64,000 bases of DNA from Aselliscus stoliczkanus (lineage: Eukaryota; Chordata; Mammalia; Chiroptera; Hipposideridae), in NCBI GenBank assembly GCA_033961575.1, contig CM066733.1:134962421-135026420 (forward strand). Direction: 5' to 3'. Under the pieces are notes generated by a model. That model saw only the letters and a program-made list of their open reading frames with translations. It made no database searches and was not told where the DNA came from. Below, piece after piece: positions 37,861-51,265 of this stretch. Within the stretch, counting starts at the first letter, position 1, and every line of letters starts with the position of its first letter. A program made the position numbers and the translations under genes.

Positions 37861-40154
37861 AAACGTTAGAATCTAGTTACTAAGAAGGCTGCTAAGAGTG
37901 TTTGCCACATGTTTCAAAGAAGTAGAGGCTGTTAGCATTTGGGGGTGATAGAGATATCCCCATCTTGCAGGTAAGACAGCTGAGGCTTCTAGAGAACATA
38001 AGTGTCTGAGACAGGACAAGAGAAGAAGGTTTGTTTCCTTAGACTCGGCTGCTTTCCTCACTATACCTCCCTTATATTTCTATAAAGTGTTTGCTTTCAA
38101 AGCTCTTTCATATCCCTACTTAGTTTATCCTTTCCATCCTTTTGAAAAAGATTAGGAAGGGCAGAACCCTTGTAGTGTCTTGTGAACAGAAAGTACTTTC
38201 CAGAGATAGCTAAGTAACATACCCAGGATTATACTTTCTATTTGTTGGCCAAAACAAAGCTACAGATGCCCAAGTTGGGCCAGAGTTCTTCTAATAGAGT
38301 TCTTCTAACAGACCCCTTTGCCTTCCGTGACACTGTGATCTTCCATTATGGCCATCACGTTCATACCAGAGCAGAGGGGCTCTCTATTCTGACCCCTGGG
38401 CTTTCAGTTGGGCAGGTCCAGCCATATTGGCAACCCAGCAAGGATGGCTCTGGCTTTCCAGGGATGACTGGGTGGAATCTAGCCTGCATGGGATATTGGG
38501 TCCCTCTGTGGCCCCAGGGAGAGAGGACAGCCACCCCTGGTGTGGCTGTGAATGGCGATGAGTACAAGTGCCCATAAACTTGAGCATGAACGTTCATTTC
38601 CCAGTTTGGTTTGACCCTGTCTTGCAGCAGCAAGGTTCCTGGTCATTTTGATCCTGCTCAGCAGGTTTGCCCCTGCCCCCATCCTCCCAAAGCTGGAACA
38701 GAGAGTGCCTCGTTTCCTCCTGACACATTGGGGAAAATACCGTGATGTGAATAGTGTGTCAAGTCACCCTGGTAACAAGGCATCTGTGCAGCCGGAAGAG
38801 TGTTTAGGTGATGGAGTCAATTATTCTATTTTCTGCCGTTTAGGGATCTCTCCTATGGGTATTAGGATAGAAAAAGAGTACGTGTGTTGTGGAGGGCGGG
38901 GTTCTTTTTTCTACCTTGTAGAAGAAGGGATACCTTTCTTTAGCTAGAAGAGTCTATGGAGTGGGATTTTACCAATAAAAATAATAATTGTCGCAGGCTA
39001 ACAATTATAGTGTTTTAAATACTTGAATACTTGATAAATGTATTGACTAATTTCCCTTTCTCTTATGTGAATATATTTATCAGACTTCAGGATCTTAGCT
39101 TGATTTCACTGATCTTGTGGGCACCCACACATGTTCTTTTGCAAACTCACCATGTCTCTGGATTTAGCACATTTACAGACACGCCTGTTGGTAAAATGGC
39201 TGCGTTGCATTTGTGTTTGTGGTCTCAGATGGATATGAATGCGGAGGGTAAGAACATCAGGCCAGCTTATATTAACACCCATGAGAAAGATGGTCTAGAA
39301 CGCCCTCCTGGTTTACAGAGCTCTGAGTCCTTTGCTGTCCCATTTACATACCCTGGACGAGGTTGTTGTCAGGCAGCTTTTACTGCCTGAGTTTTCTGAT
39401 CTTGAATCATTCCACTAGGAGAACAGTCTGCTACTGTTTTTTTTCTCTTCAGTGCATAAAAAAATACCGGGCATATTTGTTTTTCTTCCAGTCTGTCTCA
39501 TTGAGGAAGGTCATACAGTTATGTAATAGATTTGATCTTACCTTGAGCAGAATAAACCAGACTATTAATATATTGTTATAAATATAACTGCCTTTAACTG
39601 ACTGGGATGTAAGGTAGTTTCAAACAGGCTGAACGGTAACTGTCATGCCTCATCACAAACCCAACCTTTACAGTTCAATTTATCCTGAGAAACAGTCTTG
39701 TCTGCACATCAGAGAGTGCTAGACCTGAGGCTACTGAGCAGCAGATTCATGTAGATCTTGTTTAGCTGACTCTTCAGTCTGGCAGAGAGAAATACAGAGT
39801 CTCTAATATGTTTAAAGCAGACAATGAATAAGGAACTAAACCAACCTTTTTGGCTTTTACCCAAGGCCTACTTTTAAAAGTGCTTGGAGTGCAGAATCTA
39901 TTGGGATAGTCAGTCATTGAAACACCACAAATATACGCATATTACTGCTGGGAAAACTTGCTGTTTATGGGAAAATAAAATTTTACATCATTATTCTCCA
40001 TCTGATGCTTGTTGCCAAAATGAATTGCTTAAGGGGAGTGATTGCTATACATGGATGACAGAAAGTGATTTTCAATGCCCGAAAGAACTACAGAGCTTTT
40101 TAATAGGGAACAGAGACTGTAACTTCAAAACATAAAATATAAAAAGGTGTTATT

Positions 40155-41530
40155 TCCCCAAAACTTTATTGAGGTATAATTGACAAATAAAATTCTACAT
40201 ATTTAAAGTTTATAATGTGATGATTTGATATATGTATACATTGTTAAATGATTACCACAATCAAGTTAACACATCCATCACCTCACAGTTACAAGTGTGT
40301 GTGTGTGTGTGTGATGAGAACACTTAAGATCCACTCTCTTAGCAAATTTCTGTTATACAATACAGTATTGTTAACTACAGTCACCATGCTGCACATTAGA
40401 TCCCAGAGCTGACTGATGTTATAACCAAAAGTTTGTTCCTTTAGACCGACATCTTCCTATTCCCCCACACTCCAGCCTCTGACAACCATTCTACTCTTTC
40501 TTTCTATGAGTTTGACTTTGTTTCGATTCCACATATAAGTAAGGTCATGCAGTATTTGTCTTTCTGCCTTTGGCTTATTTCATTTAGCAGTATGCCCTCT
40601 AGGTTCATCCATGTTGTTACCAATGGCAGGATTTCCTTGTTGTTTTTTTTTGTTGTTGTTTTTTTATAATAATACTATTCCATTGTGTGTCTTATCTGTC
40701 TACCTATCTAGATGGATAGACATCAGATTTTTCTTTATCTGTCCATCTTTGGATGGACAAGGTTGTTTCCATGTCTTGGCTATTGTGAAGAGTGCTGCAG
40801 TGAATGTCCGGATGCAGATATCTCTTTGAGATACTGATTTTTGTTTCCTTTGTGTATATACCCACAATGGGATTGCGATATTTAATTTTTTGAGAAATCT
40901 CCACAGTGTTTCCTGTAGTCGCTGTACCAATTTACATTCCCATGAACAGTGCACAAGGGTTCCCTTTTCTTCATATCCTTGCCAAAACCTATCTCTTATG
41001 TTTTAATAATAGCCATCCAAACAGACATGAAGTTATATCTCATTGAAGTTTTGATTTGCATTTTTCTGACGACTAGTGATGTTGAACACCTTTGTTATGA
41101 TTCGTTGGACATTCGTATGTCTTCTTTGAACAAATACCTATTCAGATTCTTTGCCCTTTTTTAAATTGGATAATTTGTGTTGTTGCTATTGAGTTTTATG
41201 AGTTCCTTGTATATTTTGGATATTAACCCCTATCAGATCTATCATTTGCCAATAATTTCTCCCACTTGGTAGGTTGCCTTTTCATTTTGTTGATTACTTC
41301 CTTTGCTGTGCAGAGCCTTTGTAGTTTGATACAGTCTCATTTATTTTTGCTTTTGTTACCTGGCTTTGTTGTTATGTCCAAAGAATCATTGCCAAGGCCA
41401 GTGTCAAGGAGTTTTTCCCTGTGTTCTCATCTAAGAATGCTATAGTTTTAGGTCTTATGTTTAAGTCTTTAATCCATTTTGAGTTAATTTTTGTGAATGG
41501 TGTAAGATAGGGGTCTAAAAGGTATAATTT
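40155..41530 (-). mobile_element. L1 3' UTR and ORF2 C-terminal part (minus strand)
   Basis: It begins with antisense 3' UTR ('ctttattgaggtataattga') and runs into decayed reverse-transcriptase ORF2 C-terminal sequence ('gccaataatttctcccactt', 'ttaatccattttgagttaat'). It is 5'-truncated and full of stops. A GT tract lies at about 40295-40312. A SINE is inserted at its far end. Confidence 0.85.
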
Positions 41531-41670
41531 GGGGCACTGGCCAAGTGGCACGGAGGCTGAGCGGTGGCTTGGGAGGCCAGCGGCCCCAGTTGGGGTCCCA
41601 CATGTAAGGGCCAGTAACACTGCCCTCAAAAAAAAAAATAGAGGAACCTTAAAAAAAACACAACAAAAAT
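41531..41670 (+). mobile_element. Short-form tRNA-derived SINE inserted at the L1 edge
   Basis: The head is ggggcactggccaagtggca, with a long irregular A-rich tail. The duplicated target AAAAGGTATAATTT lies at 41517-41530 and 41671-41684. Confidence 0.9.
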
Positions 41671-41859
41671 AAAAGGTATAATTTTGGCCTATGAAATGAA
41701 ATACACTTGTTTTAAATTATTTAGAAAGTAAAAGAATACACACATGATAAACTTGTGAAAAATAATGTTTTTACGTTGGGAGTATGATCTTTCTATAGAA
41801 AATTCAAAAGCCTAGAAAATATAATTATTAACTATGCAGTAGATCTCATTACATCTCTA

Positions 41860-41950
41860 CTTTAAAGATGAGGAGTTTGAAGCCTAAAGAAGATACGATG
41901 TGCCCAGTAATAACTGGTAAAGTCTGAACTCTAACTCTTGACATTTGGCT
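41860..41950 (-). mobile_element. MIR SINE fragment (minus strand)
   Basis: 'aaagatgaggagtttgaagc' and the following 'cccagtaataactggtaaag' resemble the antisense MIR core. Confidence 0.55.
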
Positions 41951-42798
41951 GTAAAAATCAGATCACCTGGAGATAATAAATCTTAATATTTGGTTTATTT
42001 TCTTCTGAGCATGTATAATGACAATTTTTAGATCACATGGTGTATAATATTGTGCAACTTATTTTCACTTGGTATCATATCAAAAAATGTTTTTTCAATG
42101 CCATTGAGAGTTTTTAAAAAACATTTTAAGGGGCCATTAAAATTCCATCAAATTGATACACCATAGCAAAAAAGAAGTCATGTTAATATTTCCCTCTTTA
42201 TAGTAATGATTCTACCAATTAGTTAGAAATTGGCACAACATCCCGGAGATCTCCTCCTGTTTGAAGGTGTGGTCTCTGTTTTTAAATTTACTATGCCATT
42301 ACAATGCTAGTAAGGAAGTTCGCTTGTTTAGTGGGGTCCTTTACAAGGACATTCACTACCAGTTGACTGTGAACCAAGGAGGGTTAATAAATTTCCCTCC
42401 ACAGCCATTTAACAATATTCCTAACCACCTGTCTAACCAGCCACTGTCTGCTGTGTTATGGGGGTGGAGGAGGCACTAACCTCTCCAGGAAGGGCTCTAG
42501 GAATGTACTAGAGAAGTGTGCAAGAGGGTGGCATTTGTAAAGATAGATGGATGGGTAAATAGAGAGCATATGAGTCTTAAAGGCACTGAGCGTGTGTTTG
42601 AGGAATGATTATTAGCCTTGAGTGATACAGTCCATCTTGGCACTAAGGATTAAACATTAAGGCACTGTCATTGGCCTTGGCATTTATTCAAGCTAGCCTG
42701 TTGTTTAACTTTTATATCTTGGGCTAAATGTGACAATTTAATGCTTGCCGTTTTACTGTTGTAGATAAAGGGCCAATAAAAGAGTGAAGGATACAGGG

Positions 42799-42820
42799 TT
42801 TTTGTTTGTTTGTTTGTTTT
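42799..42820. repeat. (GTTT)n microsatellite
   Basis: A short run of GTTT units. Confidence 0.85.
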
Positions 42821-43084
42821 ACTTTCTGGGACCTGTGGGCCTGCACATCTTATATCTGAGTTTGCTATTCAGACAGAAACAGGTCTCAATTGTACTTGTC
42901 CTGAAGAAGTGGGGATTTCTGTACTAGCTTTTATGCACTGGGTTTTTTGGGGGAGACCATAAGACAACTGCCAAATTAAAATTTTTTATTACTTGGGTTA
43001 ATTTCCAAGGATGCCAGTGCTTATTTCCATGGTATATATGCCTTTCCCTTCCCCTTTTGGCTTCTTGGGAGGGAGAGAGAGCAT

Positions 43085-43290
43085 TTTGCTATGGAAAGAG
43101 AATGGGCTTTTGTATCATATAGTCCTTACATTTGAACCTGAACCCATCCATTCATTAGCTCTGTCCATGGATGCATGACCCTGGGAACCTCTTATTCTGC
43201 AAAATGGATACCATAATGCCCACTGCTCCAGTTCTTGTGAGGATTAAATGAAATAACAATGAAAAAGCTCCTAACTCATGGCCTCCTCTG
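43085..43290 (+). mobile_element. MIR SINE (plus strand)
   Basis: The order 'tttgaacctgaacccatcca', 'tgaccctgggaacctcttat', 'ctgcaaaatggataccataa' and 'gtgaggattaaatgaaataa' is a nearly full MIR. Confidence 0.82.
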
Positions 43291-43429
43291 ATAGATGGAC
43301 TCATCCCTTCTCTCCTTTCCTTACTTCCTCCTCTGGAGAAGTAACCAAGTGTTTCTAGTTTTTCCTAAGTTGTAATGGTAGCGCTAAGCTTCTCACTGGA
43401 CCTGACGCTTTATCATAGTTAGGTGAAAT

Positions 43430-43600
43430 GGGACAAATTACTTATTGTCTCTTAGCTTGTAAGCTCATTGATGACATAGAGACTTATTACATAGTATGGT
43501 ACATACTGAATTAAATGATCATGTGTATATGCCAAGTTCTAATGCCTGGCACAGAGTGGGCACTCAATGATTGGTAGGCACGAGTGCTGAATGGACATAT
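43430..43600 (+). mobile_element. L2 3' end fragment
   Basis: 'cttgtaagctcattgatgac' and 'tgcctggcacagagtgggca' followed by 'ctcaatgattggtag' is the classic L2 3' end. Confidence 0.7.
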
Positions 43601-43689
43601 TTTTGAAGAACAGCCTTCCCCGCCACCTTCCTGAGCATCATCACAGCTTCCTCTGACTTTTCCTTTGCCACTGGCCCTTCTTCTCTCCA

Positions 43690-44010
43690 CTCACTGGCTG
43701 GGGAGATTTTTCTAAGCTCTGTCCTTCAGTTTTGTGACTACTTTTCCTTGGAAGTTTCATCCATTCCCAAGGCTCTAATTATCACTTTCATATTTGGATG
43801 ATGTCTAAATTTTTCCTGAACTCCAGGCCTGCCCATCTAACTTTCTACCTGTTAGTATTTGGATGTCAAAATATATAAAAATAAACTTATTAGCCTTCCC
43901 ATTTCCTTCCTCAAATCTGTTCTTAGGTCTTCTCTATTCCACGTCTGTGCTATCTCTAGTTTGTTTTCTTTTTTTCTATTCCTGAATACAGGTCTAACTG
44001 CATTGTTATT
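43690..44010 (+). mobile_element. L2-like LINE fragment
   Basis: Text such as 'gatgatgtctaaatttttcc' and 'ctccaggcctgcccatctaa' resembles the L2 coding 3' part. It is decayed. Confidence 0.5.
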
Positions 44011-44924
44011 TCAGCACTAGGCCCTTATAGCAGAGTGTAGTTCCTTCTTCCAGGCTTTCCTGCCACTAGTAAATAATGATGACAACAAAACTATAACAAT
44101 AAGAAACAGTACCATAGCAACAATTATTTGTTGATTGTATACAACATGCTAGCTACTATCCTACCACCCTAAGTTCTGGGTGAGGTGGGACCCTGCTCTG
44201 GGCCCACGCTGTAGAGGCCCCATTCTCACCCTCCCCAGGACAGAGGGAACTTGCCCACCCAGAGCCCACCCAGCACCCCCAGATCATGCTCTGGCTACTG
44301 AGGACCTCAGAATTCCCTACGTAGATTGTGCTGAGCCTCCTTCTAGAAACTGCATGTGGGCCTTTTCCTCAGCTCTCTCTTTCAGAAGGCTGATGGTACC
44401 ACTGATAAGTGCATCTGTAGGCCTAAGGCCTGGCCTCAGGGCAGCTATTTGCATGGATTGTGGTCTGAGAGTTGCATGCGGGCTGGGGTGTCTAGACCTG
44501 TGCCCAGGAGATTCCTAATGGGGCAGGACAGAGCCAGGGATGGAAAGAGAAGGGGCTTGAGCCAGGAGCCTTCAGGAGGGCTGCAAATCTTAGGGTGGCC
44601 CTGGGCGATGCATTAGAAACTTTCCTAACATGGCTTCTTATCTAATCATTGTAATAATTCTCAAGATAGCTAATATTCATATTTCCAGGTGAATAAAAGT
44701 GAGAGCTGAAGAACTAAATACTTAGTGCACAGGTTGTAATTGACAGAGCCTGAATTTGACCCAGATTGGTTTGACTCCAAAATTTTTTTCCATATATTCC
44801 ACTTTTTATCCATTCTCTACATGGTAGCCAGAGTTCCATTTTGTAGAAAATGTCTGAGATCACGTTATTCCCTTGATAAAAAATCCTGCATTAGCTTCTC
44901 ATTTTCAAATGGCTGAAGGCCAGT

Positions 44925-45425
44925 CTCTCTGGCTTGCATACAGGACCCTTTAAAACCTGGCTCAAATCTACTTTGTCAAACTTATTCCTCACCAGTGTTT
45001 TCACCATAGCTTGTTGGGTCATGGGGGTATTTTGGCTGTGCCATCTGTGCTATGAACCCACTCTGTACCTTTGCACTCACAGCCTCAGCTGCGTATGTTC
45101 TTTTCCTCTTCACCTGGCTAACCCAGTCCCATAGTATCTTCTCCATTTTAAGGCCAAATGCATGTAACTTTGTCTATGAAGATACTTGCACTTTCCTAGA
45201 CAGGATCTCTTCTGCCCCCGTTATACTTTTATAGTTGGTTGTGTATACCTTAACCCAAGTGCTTATTACCTTATATTTAGAGTTGCTTATTATCCCTTGT
45301 TTGTTACCTCCCTTAGACTGTGCAGTTCATATGAACAGCAACTGTGTGTGTCTCATGCATCATTATGTGCCTCCATATCATACAGAGCCTGGATGTACAG
45401 TAGGCTAAATACATATTTATTTAAT
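44925..45425 (+). mobile_element. L2-like LINE fragment
   Basis: 'ccctttaaaacctggctcaa' through 'ggatgtacagtaggctaaat' resembles L2 down to its 3' end. Confidence 0.6.
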
Positions 45426-46198
45426 GGTCTTTAACTAAAAGTCTTATGTTCTCCTCACAAATGGATGATTAGCCAGCCATTCAGGAATATAAATTCTAGT
45501 TCTGACAGTTATCTTGATCTTCTAATGGGCAACATTTACAAGGCGTTTTTTATATCATAACTGGAAATTTCTGTTTTACAAAAAAAAGTTTTGCTTTACA
45601 TTTAATTCTAACATTTAGCTGTCATGGCATTTAACAGGTCAGAAATAATTATGATAAATGTATACATGTATAATTTTTTAGCTTTAATAAGCCAGTAAGT
45701 TCTGAATAAAACATAAAGAAATTACAATTTTTTTCTCTAAGTGTCTAGTTTTGCTTAAGTTATCTGTCTTTAGTTATATAAACATTTCTGAAAGGTATTT
45801 ATGCACTAGTGTTGCTACTTGTTAAGTAGATACACATTTGCATAAAGCTATCAGCACATATAAAAGATTGCATTACAGTATTGTCTAGCTAATTTTCTCT
45901 TCTTCTCTAAGATTTGAGCATTTGAGTCAGAAATCTTTTTTGTGGTGGTGACTTACTACTGCTGCCTCTCCATGGCAGAGATTTTGGGCGAGTCCTACAT
46001 CTAGATTGCCACATGGAGCATTTTCATCATGAAAAAAAAATCATTAAATAGCAAAATGCATACGGTTCTGTGTTATAGGGCAGGGCAGAACAATTCCCAC
46101 AGGCATGTTTCGTATTGTTGGTATATTCACACTCTAGACACAAAAGCTTGACTGTAGGAAAAATGTCACAGGAAGAAGCAAATTTAAATTAAGCATGC

Positions 46199-46205
46199 TG
46201 ATATA

Positions 46206-46261
<56 letters not shown>

Positions 46262-46290
46262 TATATATATATTTGTTGATATATATATAT
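46199..46290. repeat. (AT)n microsatellite, imperfect
   Basis: About 90 bases of TA/AT with TTT interruptions. It can fold on itself. Confidence 0.95.
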
Positions 46291-46914
46291 GACTAAGGTA
46301 ATTTTAGGGTCAAAAGAAAGCTTATTTTCAGTCAAAAATGCTTTTGGAAGAAGAAAGAATTCAGTAAGTATTTGAAAGAAAGTAAAGAAATGTCGTAGGG
46401 AAAAGGAAAAGGGAAACTATTCCTGGAATATAGCCCAGTTTTTGATAAAGTGGGAAGGGCGGTGACTTGTTAGAAGACATGCAATTAATACAGAGGAAGT
46501 TCAGGAAAGAGTAGATGGACACCTCCTACAGGAAACATGGCCATCCAGGCCAAAAGCTTTGAAGGAAAGGAGAGCGTGTTTATACATGTGTAGGGCAGGG
46601 CTAACTTCACTTTTTCTCTGTTTCTAAAGGTAATATTTTATTCTAAAAAAAAAAAGTTAAATATAGAAACAAATAATAAAACCAAAGTCATCCATATTCC
46701 AAAAAGGCAGCGGTTACATTCTGGCGTTGTTTTGAGGAATTTCTTTCCAGCCTCCCTCCCTCCTCCACCTACTTTGTATGTATATGGAGTTTTTTATTCA
46801 AGAGTAGAATCATAATTAGGTATATATTCTACATAGTATTCTCATTCTTTTTTTTTTTGGCATAAGATTTTCAAAGCATTTCGCTGTGTCATTGAAAACT
46901 TTTCTGAATACTTT

Positions 46915-47378
46915 TTTTTTTTTAAAGATTTTATTGGGGAATTGGGGGCGAGGAACAGCATTGGGAAACCGGGGAAGGGGAACAGACAAGTTGCTGTCCT
47001 TTTGTTCTTCAGTCTAGTTGTGGAGGACATTGCTTCACTGGCCCATGTTGGTATCATCATTGCGCTCTTCTCAGGTAAGGCAGATCGGTCGCCGGCCTCT
47101 GGACAGACGGCCGCTCACAGCAGCTCTTGGCAGCTCACACTGGTTGCCAGCCTCTCACGCTGGCTGCCAGCCACTCACTGTAGCCTATGGCAGCCCACTG
47201 CAGCAGGGGCTGCAGCTATGCCGTCCCAGGGACTCACGGCTGCCCAGCTCCAGGTGGAGCTGTTGTCCACCATCTTAGCTGTAGAGGGCAGTGTCACTGG
47301 CCCTCATATGTGGGATCGAAACTGGGGACGCTAGTGTTCCAAGCCAGCTCTTAACCAATGCACCACTCGGCCTGCCCA
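46915..47378 (-). mobile_element. Long-form composite tRNA-SINE (minus strand)
   Basis: It has the same architecture as the copy at 12881, with a longer GC-rich middle that includes an extra 'gctggctgccagcc'-type unit. The target duplication is GAATACTTTT at about 46906-46915 and AAATACTTTT at 47381-47390. Confidence 0.88.
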
Positions 47379-47790
47379 TCAAATACTTTTAATTATAGAA
47401 TATTATTCCATTCTATAGCTGTACCTTGATTTATTTAACCTTTTTTGCATTATATATAAAACTATAGTAAAAAATATTTGCACCTAAAACTTGGCTACAT
47501 CTATGATGGTTTCTTTAGAAAGAGTTCATAGAATAGAAAATCCTAGGTCAAAGCATATTAATGTTTTTAAGCTCTTGACACCATTATTGACAATTTTTTT
47601 CTTTTATGAAAGTCTTAAAGAGCAAAAACTTTTTATGGTGTCACAGGAAGTGGCTTTGTGAGGAATTAAGTGTGTTGGTAGAGGTGTGTCACACTGGAGA
47701 AATAGAAAAGTCAATATGTAAATGATTCACATGGAGATAATGTGAGAAAAATGTAAGGATAGATTGACAATGGTCAAAAAGAAGTTTCTT

Positions 47791-48216
47791 TTTTTTTTAT
47801 TTAATTGGGGAATTGGGGGAGGGGAACAGACAAATTGCTGTCCTTTTGTTCTTTAGTCTAGTTGTGGAGGACATTGCTTCACTGGTCCATGTTGGTATCA
47901 CCATTGCGCTCTTTTCCCGGGTGAGGCAGATTGGTCGCTGGCCTCTGGACGGCTGCTCACAGCGGCTCTTGGCAGCTCACACCAGCTGCTGGCCACTCAC
48001 TTTAGCCTATGGCAGCCTACTGCAGCAGGGGCTGCATGCAGCCTATGACATCGCTGGCATCTCATGGCAGCCCAGCTCCAGGTGGAGCTGTTGTTCACCA
48101 TCTTAGCTGTAGAGGGCAGTGTCACTGGCCCTCATATGTGGGATCCCAACCGGGACCCTGCCTTCAGAGCTGGCATCCCAAGCCAGCTCTTACCCAACAC
48201 GCCACTCGGCTGGCCC
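47791..48216 (-). mobile_element. Long-form composite tRNA-SINE (minus strand)
   Basis: This is the shortest of the long copies; the middle is reduced. The duplication is AAAAAGAAGTTTCTT at 47776-47790 and AGAAAGAAGTTCCTT at 48217-48231. Confidence 0.88.
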
Positions 48217-49074
48217 AGAAAGAAGTTCCTTTATGAAAAGTCCTTCACAAGTTTAAATGCCTAACCCAGCTCTTGGAACATGGTTTGAGAGTGACAAATG
48301 GTAACCATTAAGGTCACAGGCGGCTAAGGAGCTTGCTGTATCACTTCTTTTCCAGGAGTAAATTCTCCTCTCTTCCCCTCTTCCCCTCACTTCCCTCATC
48401 GGTAAATGCCAATAAAGTTCATCCCTCCTGGTTTAGGGAGAGGGTTAAATGAGAGCATGTGAGGAAGCCATTTGCTTGGTGTGTGGCACACTGAAGGCTT
48501 TAAGAAATGACCCTTCTGTGACCTCTACAACCATTCTTCCTTATGTCAATCAGCTAGGAGACCTTTAGTTGAAAGTGACAGAATACTTGACCCAAAGAAA
48601 AAGGCCAATATGTTGTGTCCAACACAAAGTGTTGTCAATGGAATGAGAAGGCTATTTGCGTTGGCCTCTTTTTTACTGAACTTGTTTATCTTTATTGGTT
48701 CAGCCAGCCTTTCGATGGCCTTGATGTTAACACTTCTTAGGCATTTTCCTGTTTTTTTAATTATCAGAAGGTGAATTTACACTTGGCTCTATCTTAGACA
48801 GGAATGATGTCTGTTTTCCTCTGTTTTATGCTCAGGGCCAAGTGCAGTGCCCTGAACATCATAGATGCTCAGTAGTTGCAGAAAAAAATGAATTTCAGAA
48901 CAACATCCCTTATGATTGTTATGGGTTTCTTGTATCTTTTTTCCTCTAGAAATAAAAAAAGCTATAGTGTTTTACCCTTGATTATAGAATTTATATCTTA
49001 TGGCAGAAGTACTAATATTGATATTTAGATTGCAGGTAAAAATACCAAGCTGTAATCCATTTTTAATTTTTTTT

Positions 49075-49345
49075 CAAAGATAAGTAAGTTCTGAGGATGT
49101 AATGTACTGTATGGTGACTATGGTTAATAAAACTGTATTATATGTTTGAAAGTTGCTAAGAGAGTTGATCTTAAAAGTTCTCAACACAAGGAAAAAATTG
49201 TAACTACTTGAGGTGATGGACATTGACTAAGCTTATTGGGGTAATCATTTTGCAATATATGTATACATATCATTATGTTGAACACCTTAAACTTATACAA
49301 TGTTATATGTCAATTATAGCTCAATAAAACTGTAAAAAATATTTT
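49075..49345 (+). mobile_element. L1 3' UTR fragment (plus strand)
   Basis: 'gatgtaatgtactgtatggt' through 'ttatagctcaataaaactgt' is sense L1 3' UTR with its polyadenylation signal. Confidence 0.82.
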
Positions 49346-49467
49346 CAAAATGAATGAATAAAAATGTACTCTCCCTTATAAATTGTTTTCTTGACTAATA
49401 GCATCTTGTATTTTTAAAATATTGCAAGAATATTGGGTGAAAACTTTACGTTAAAAAGCCATTCTCC

Positions 49468-49578
49468 GGGCCAGCCGAGTGGCACGGTGGTTAAGAGCTG
49501 GCTTGGGACGCCAGAGGCCCCGGTTCTGATCCCACATATGAGGGCTAGTGATACTGCCCTCTAAAAAAAAAAAAAAAA
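49468..49578 (+). mobile_element. Short-form tRNA-derived SINE
   Basis: The head is gggccagccgagtggcacgg, followed by an A-rich tail. The duplicated target is AAAAGCCATTCTCC at 49454-49467 and AAATACCATTCTCC ending at 49590. Confidence 0.9.
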
Positions 49579-51089
49579 ATACCATTCTCCTATGGTAATG
49601 TAAAAATATTTATGTCGCTTTCTATTCTTTTGCAGCTTATTTTTTAAAAACTAGACATATCTAATAGTAAAAATGAAATCTAGATACTGTTTAAAATTTT
49701 TCAGGTGATTGGTTAACCTAATTAATTGCCTGCAGTTGTTCTTTTGTCACAGAAACAAATCTGTTAGTGTAGTGAAGCCCAAAATGTAATTGAACGTTTT
49801 GTTTATGGACAAGATCAGTGGGTATAATAGCTATAAAGAATACATGGATTGTCAACGTAAGTACCAGACAGCAATGGGAGAAAAGGAGTTCCATATTTAA
49901 AATTTTGTCTGTATACATGCAAATTCACTCACTTGTTGAGCTGAACAGGAGAAGGAAACACGATTGATAACTATTTTTGTGAGGAGCAATGGTTTTCTAC
50001 CTTTAAAATATATTTTCTTCAGATTATGCTAGTACTCTTTAGAGGTATAATATAAAAAAATTGATACACATAGAAAGTATGAGACAAGAAAATGAAAGAT
50101 CCCCCATGCCTCTGTCTGGAACTGCCCATCATCAACATTCAGCCCAGCTCTTTCTTAGACATTCTCCTAACTGATTTTCATTGCTGTATGTCCCTTTGTA
50201 TTCTTTGGATTTCTTTTATGTACACCTATGCCTTTTATAATCAAATGATAAATAATAAAAGTTTATATCTCGAGGGAAATATAAGCATAAACACATTATA
50301 TTATTTAGGGTTCTTTTTAATAGATTGAATCATATTAAAATTGCCGATATGCAACCCTTTCCAATTTACAAAGATGGAAATTTCATTCACTCAACTTAAT
50401 TGCAATAGGCTTGCTAAGAAATCTTGAAGGCCTGCAGTAGAAAGGGATTTTATGTTGTTCACAGCTGTATCTCTAGGGCCTAAAACAGTTCCTGAAGGAT
50501 GAATCTAATCTTTGTTATAAAATAGAAAAGAAAGGCTTGATACTGAAAAAAATAATTTCATTAAAATAGAAATAAAATGGAAACATTTTAGCTGCCCTGC
50601 AGAGAAAATCAATTAAGGAACCAATTCAGTTCCACTCGGCTCAGTGGAATTGGCCCAGGTGAAGTTTAGTCAATGGAAATACATCAATGTTATAGAAAAT
50701 GTTTAAAGCATCGGTATTCATAAATATGCATAACAACATCCTGAGTATCACAACAAGGGGGTGAAAAACCTTCTGTACTCAAATTAGGAAAGGTTGTGAC
50801 TACTAGGAAAAGTGGTGGTTGTAGCTCAAACCTGGCAGCTGGTTCCAAAGACATATTTTTTCCCACCCATCCAAACTGCCTATAGGTTCTTATAACTATA
50901 CACCAGCTGTCAAATGCATTGCTTTATGGAGGAGCACTCAAAATAAGATAATTTGTGTTGTTTGATGCCTGTCCTCTCCCTTTTAACCCGGTGGACATTG
51001 GATGCTGTTTTTAAAGCAGTGAGCCATAGGCCATAGTCACTGGAGAGCTATCCGCTGGTTTAGATGTGGTGAGGCCGAAGATCTTGTGT

Positions 51090-51265
51090 TGCGAAGACAG
51101 ATGGTCTGAGTTGAAATCACAGCTCTGTCACTTATGAACATGTGACCTTGGACAGGTAATCGAATCTCTTAGTTTGTTGACAATTAAATCTCTACTTCCC
51201 AAAGTTATAATTAAATGGTAAATACAAAAGTGTGTAGTGTGGTATTTTGCACATAGAAGCCACTG
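51090..51265 (+). mobile_element. MIR SINE (plus strand)
   Basis: 'gagttgaaatcacagctctg', 'cacttatgaacatgtgacct' and 'tggacaggtaatcgaatctc' follow the MIR order. Confidence 0.78.

Noticed and set aside
44180..44518. 112-codon plus-strand frame
   Set aside because: Locally GC-rich intronic sequence; no domain, start context or splice support.
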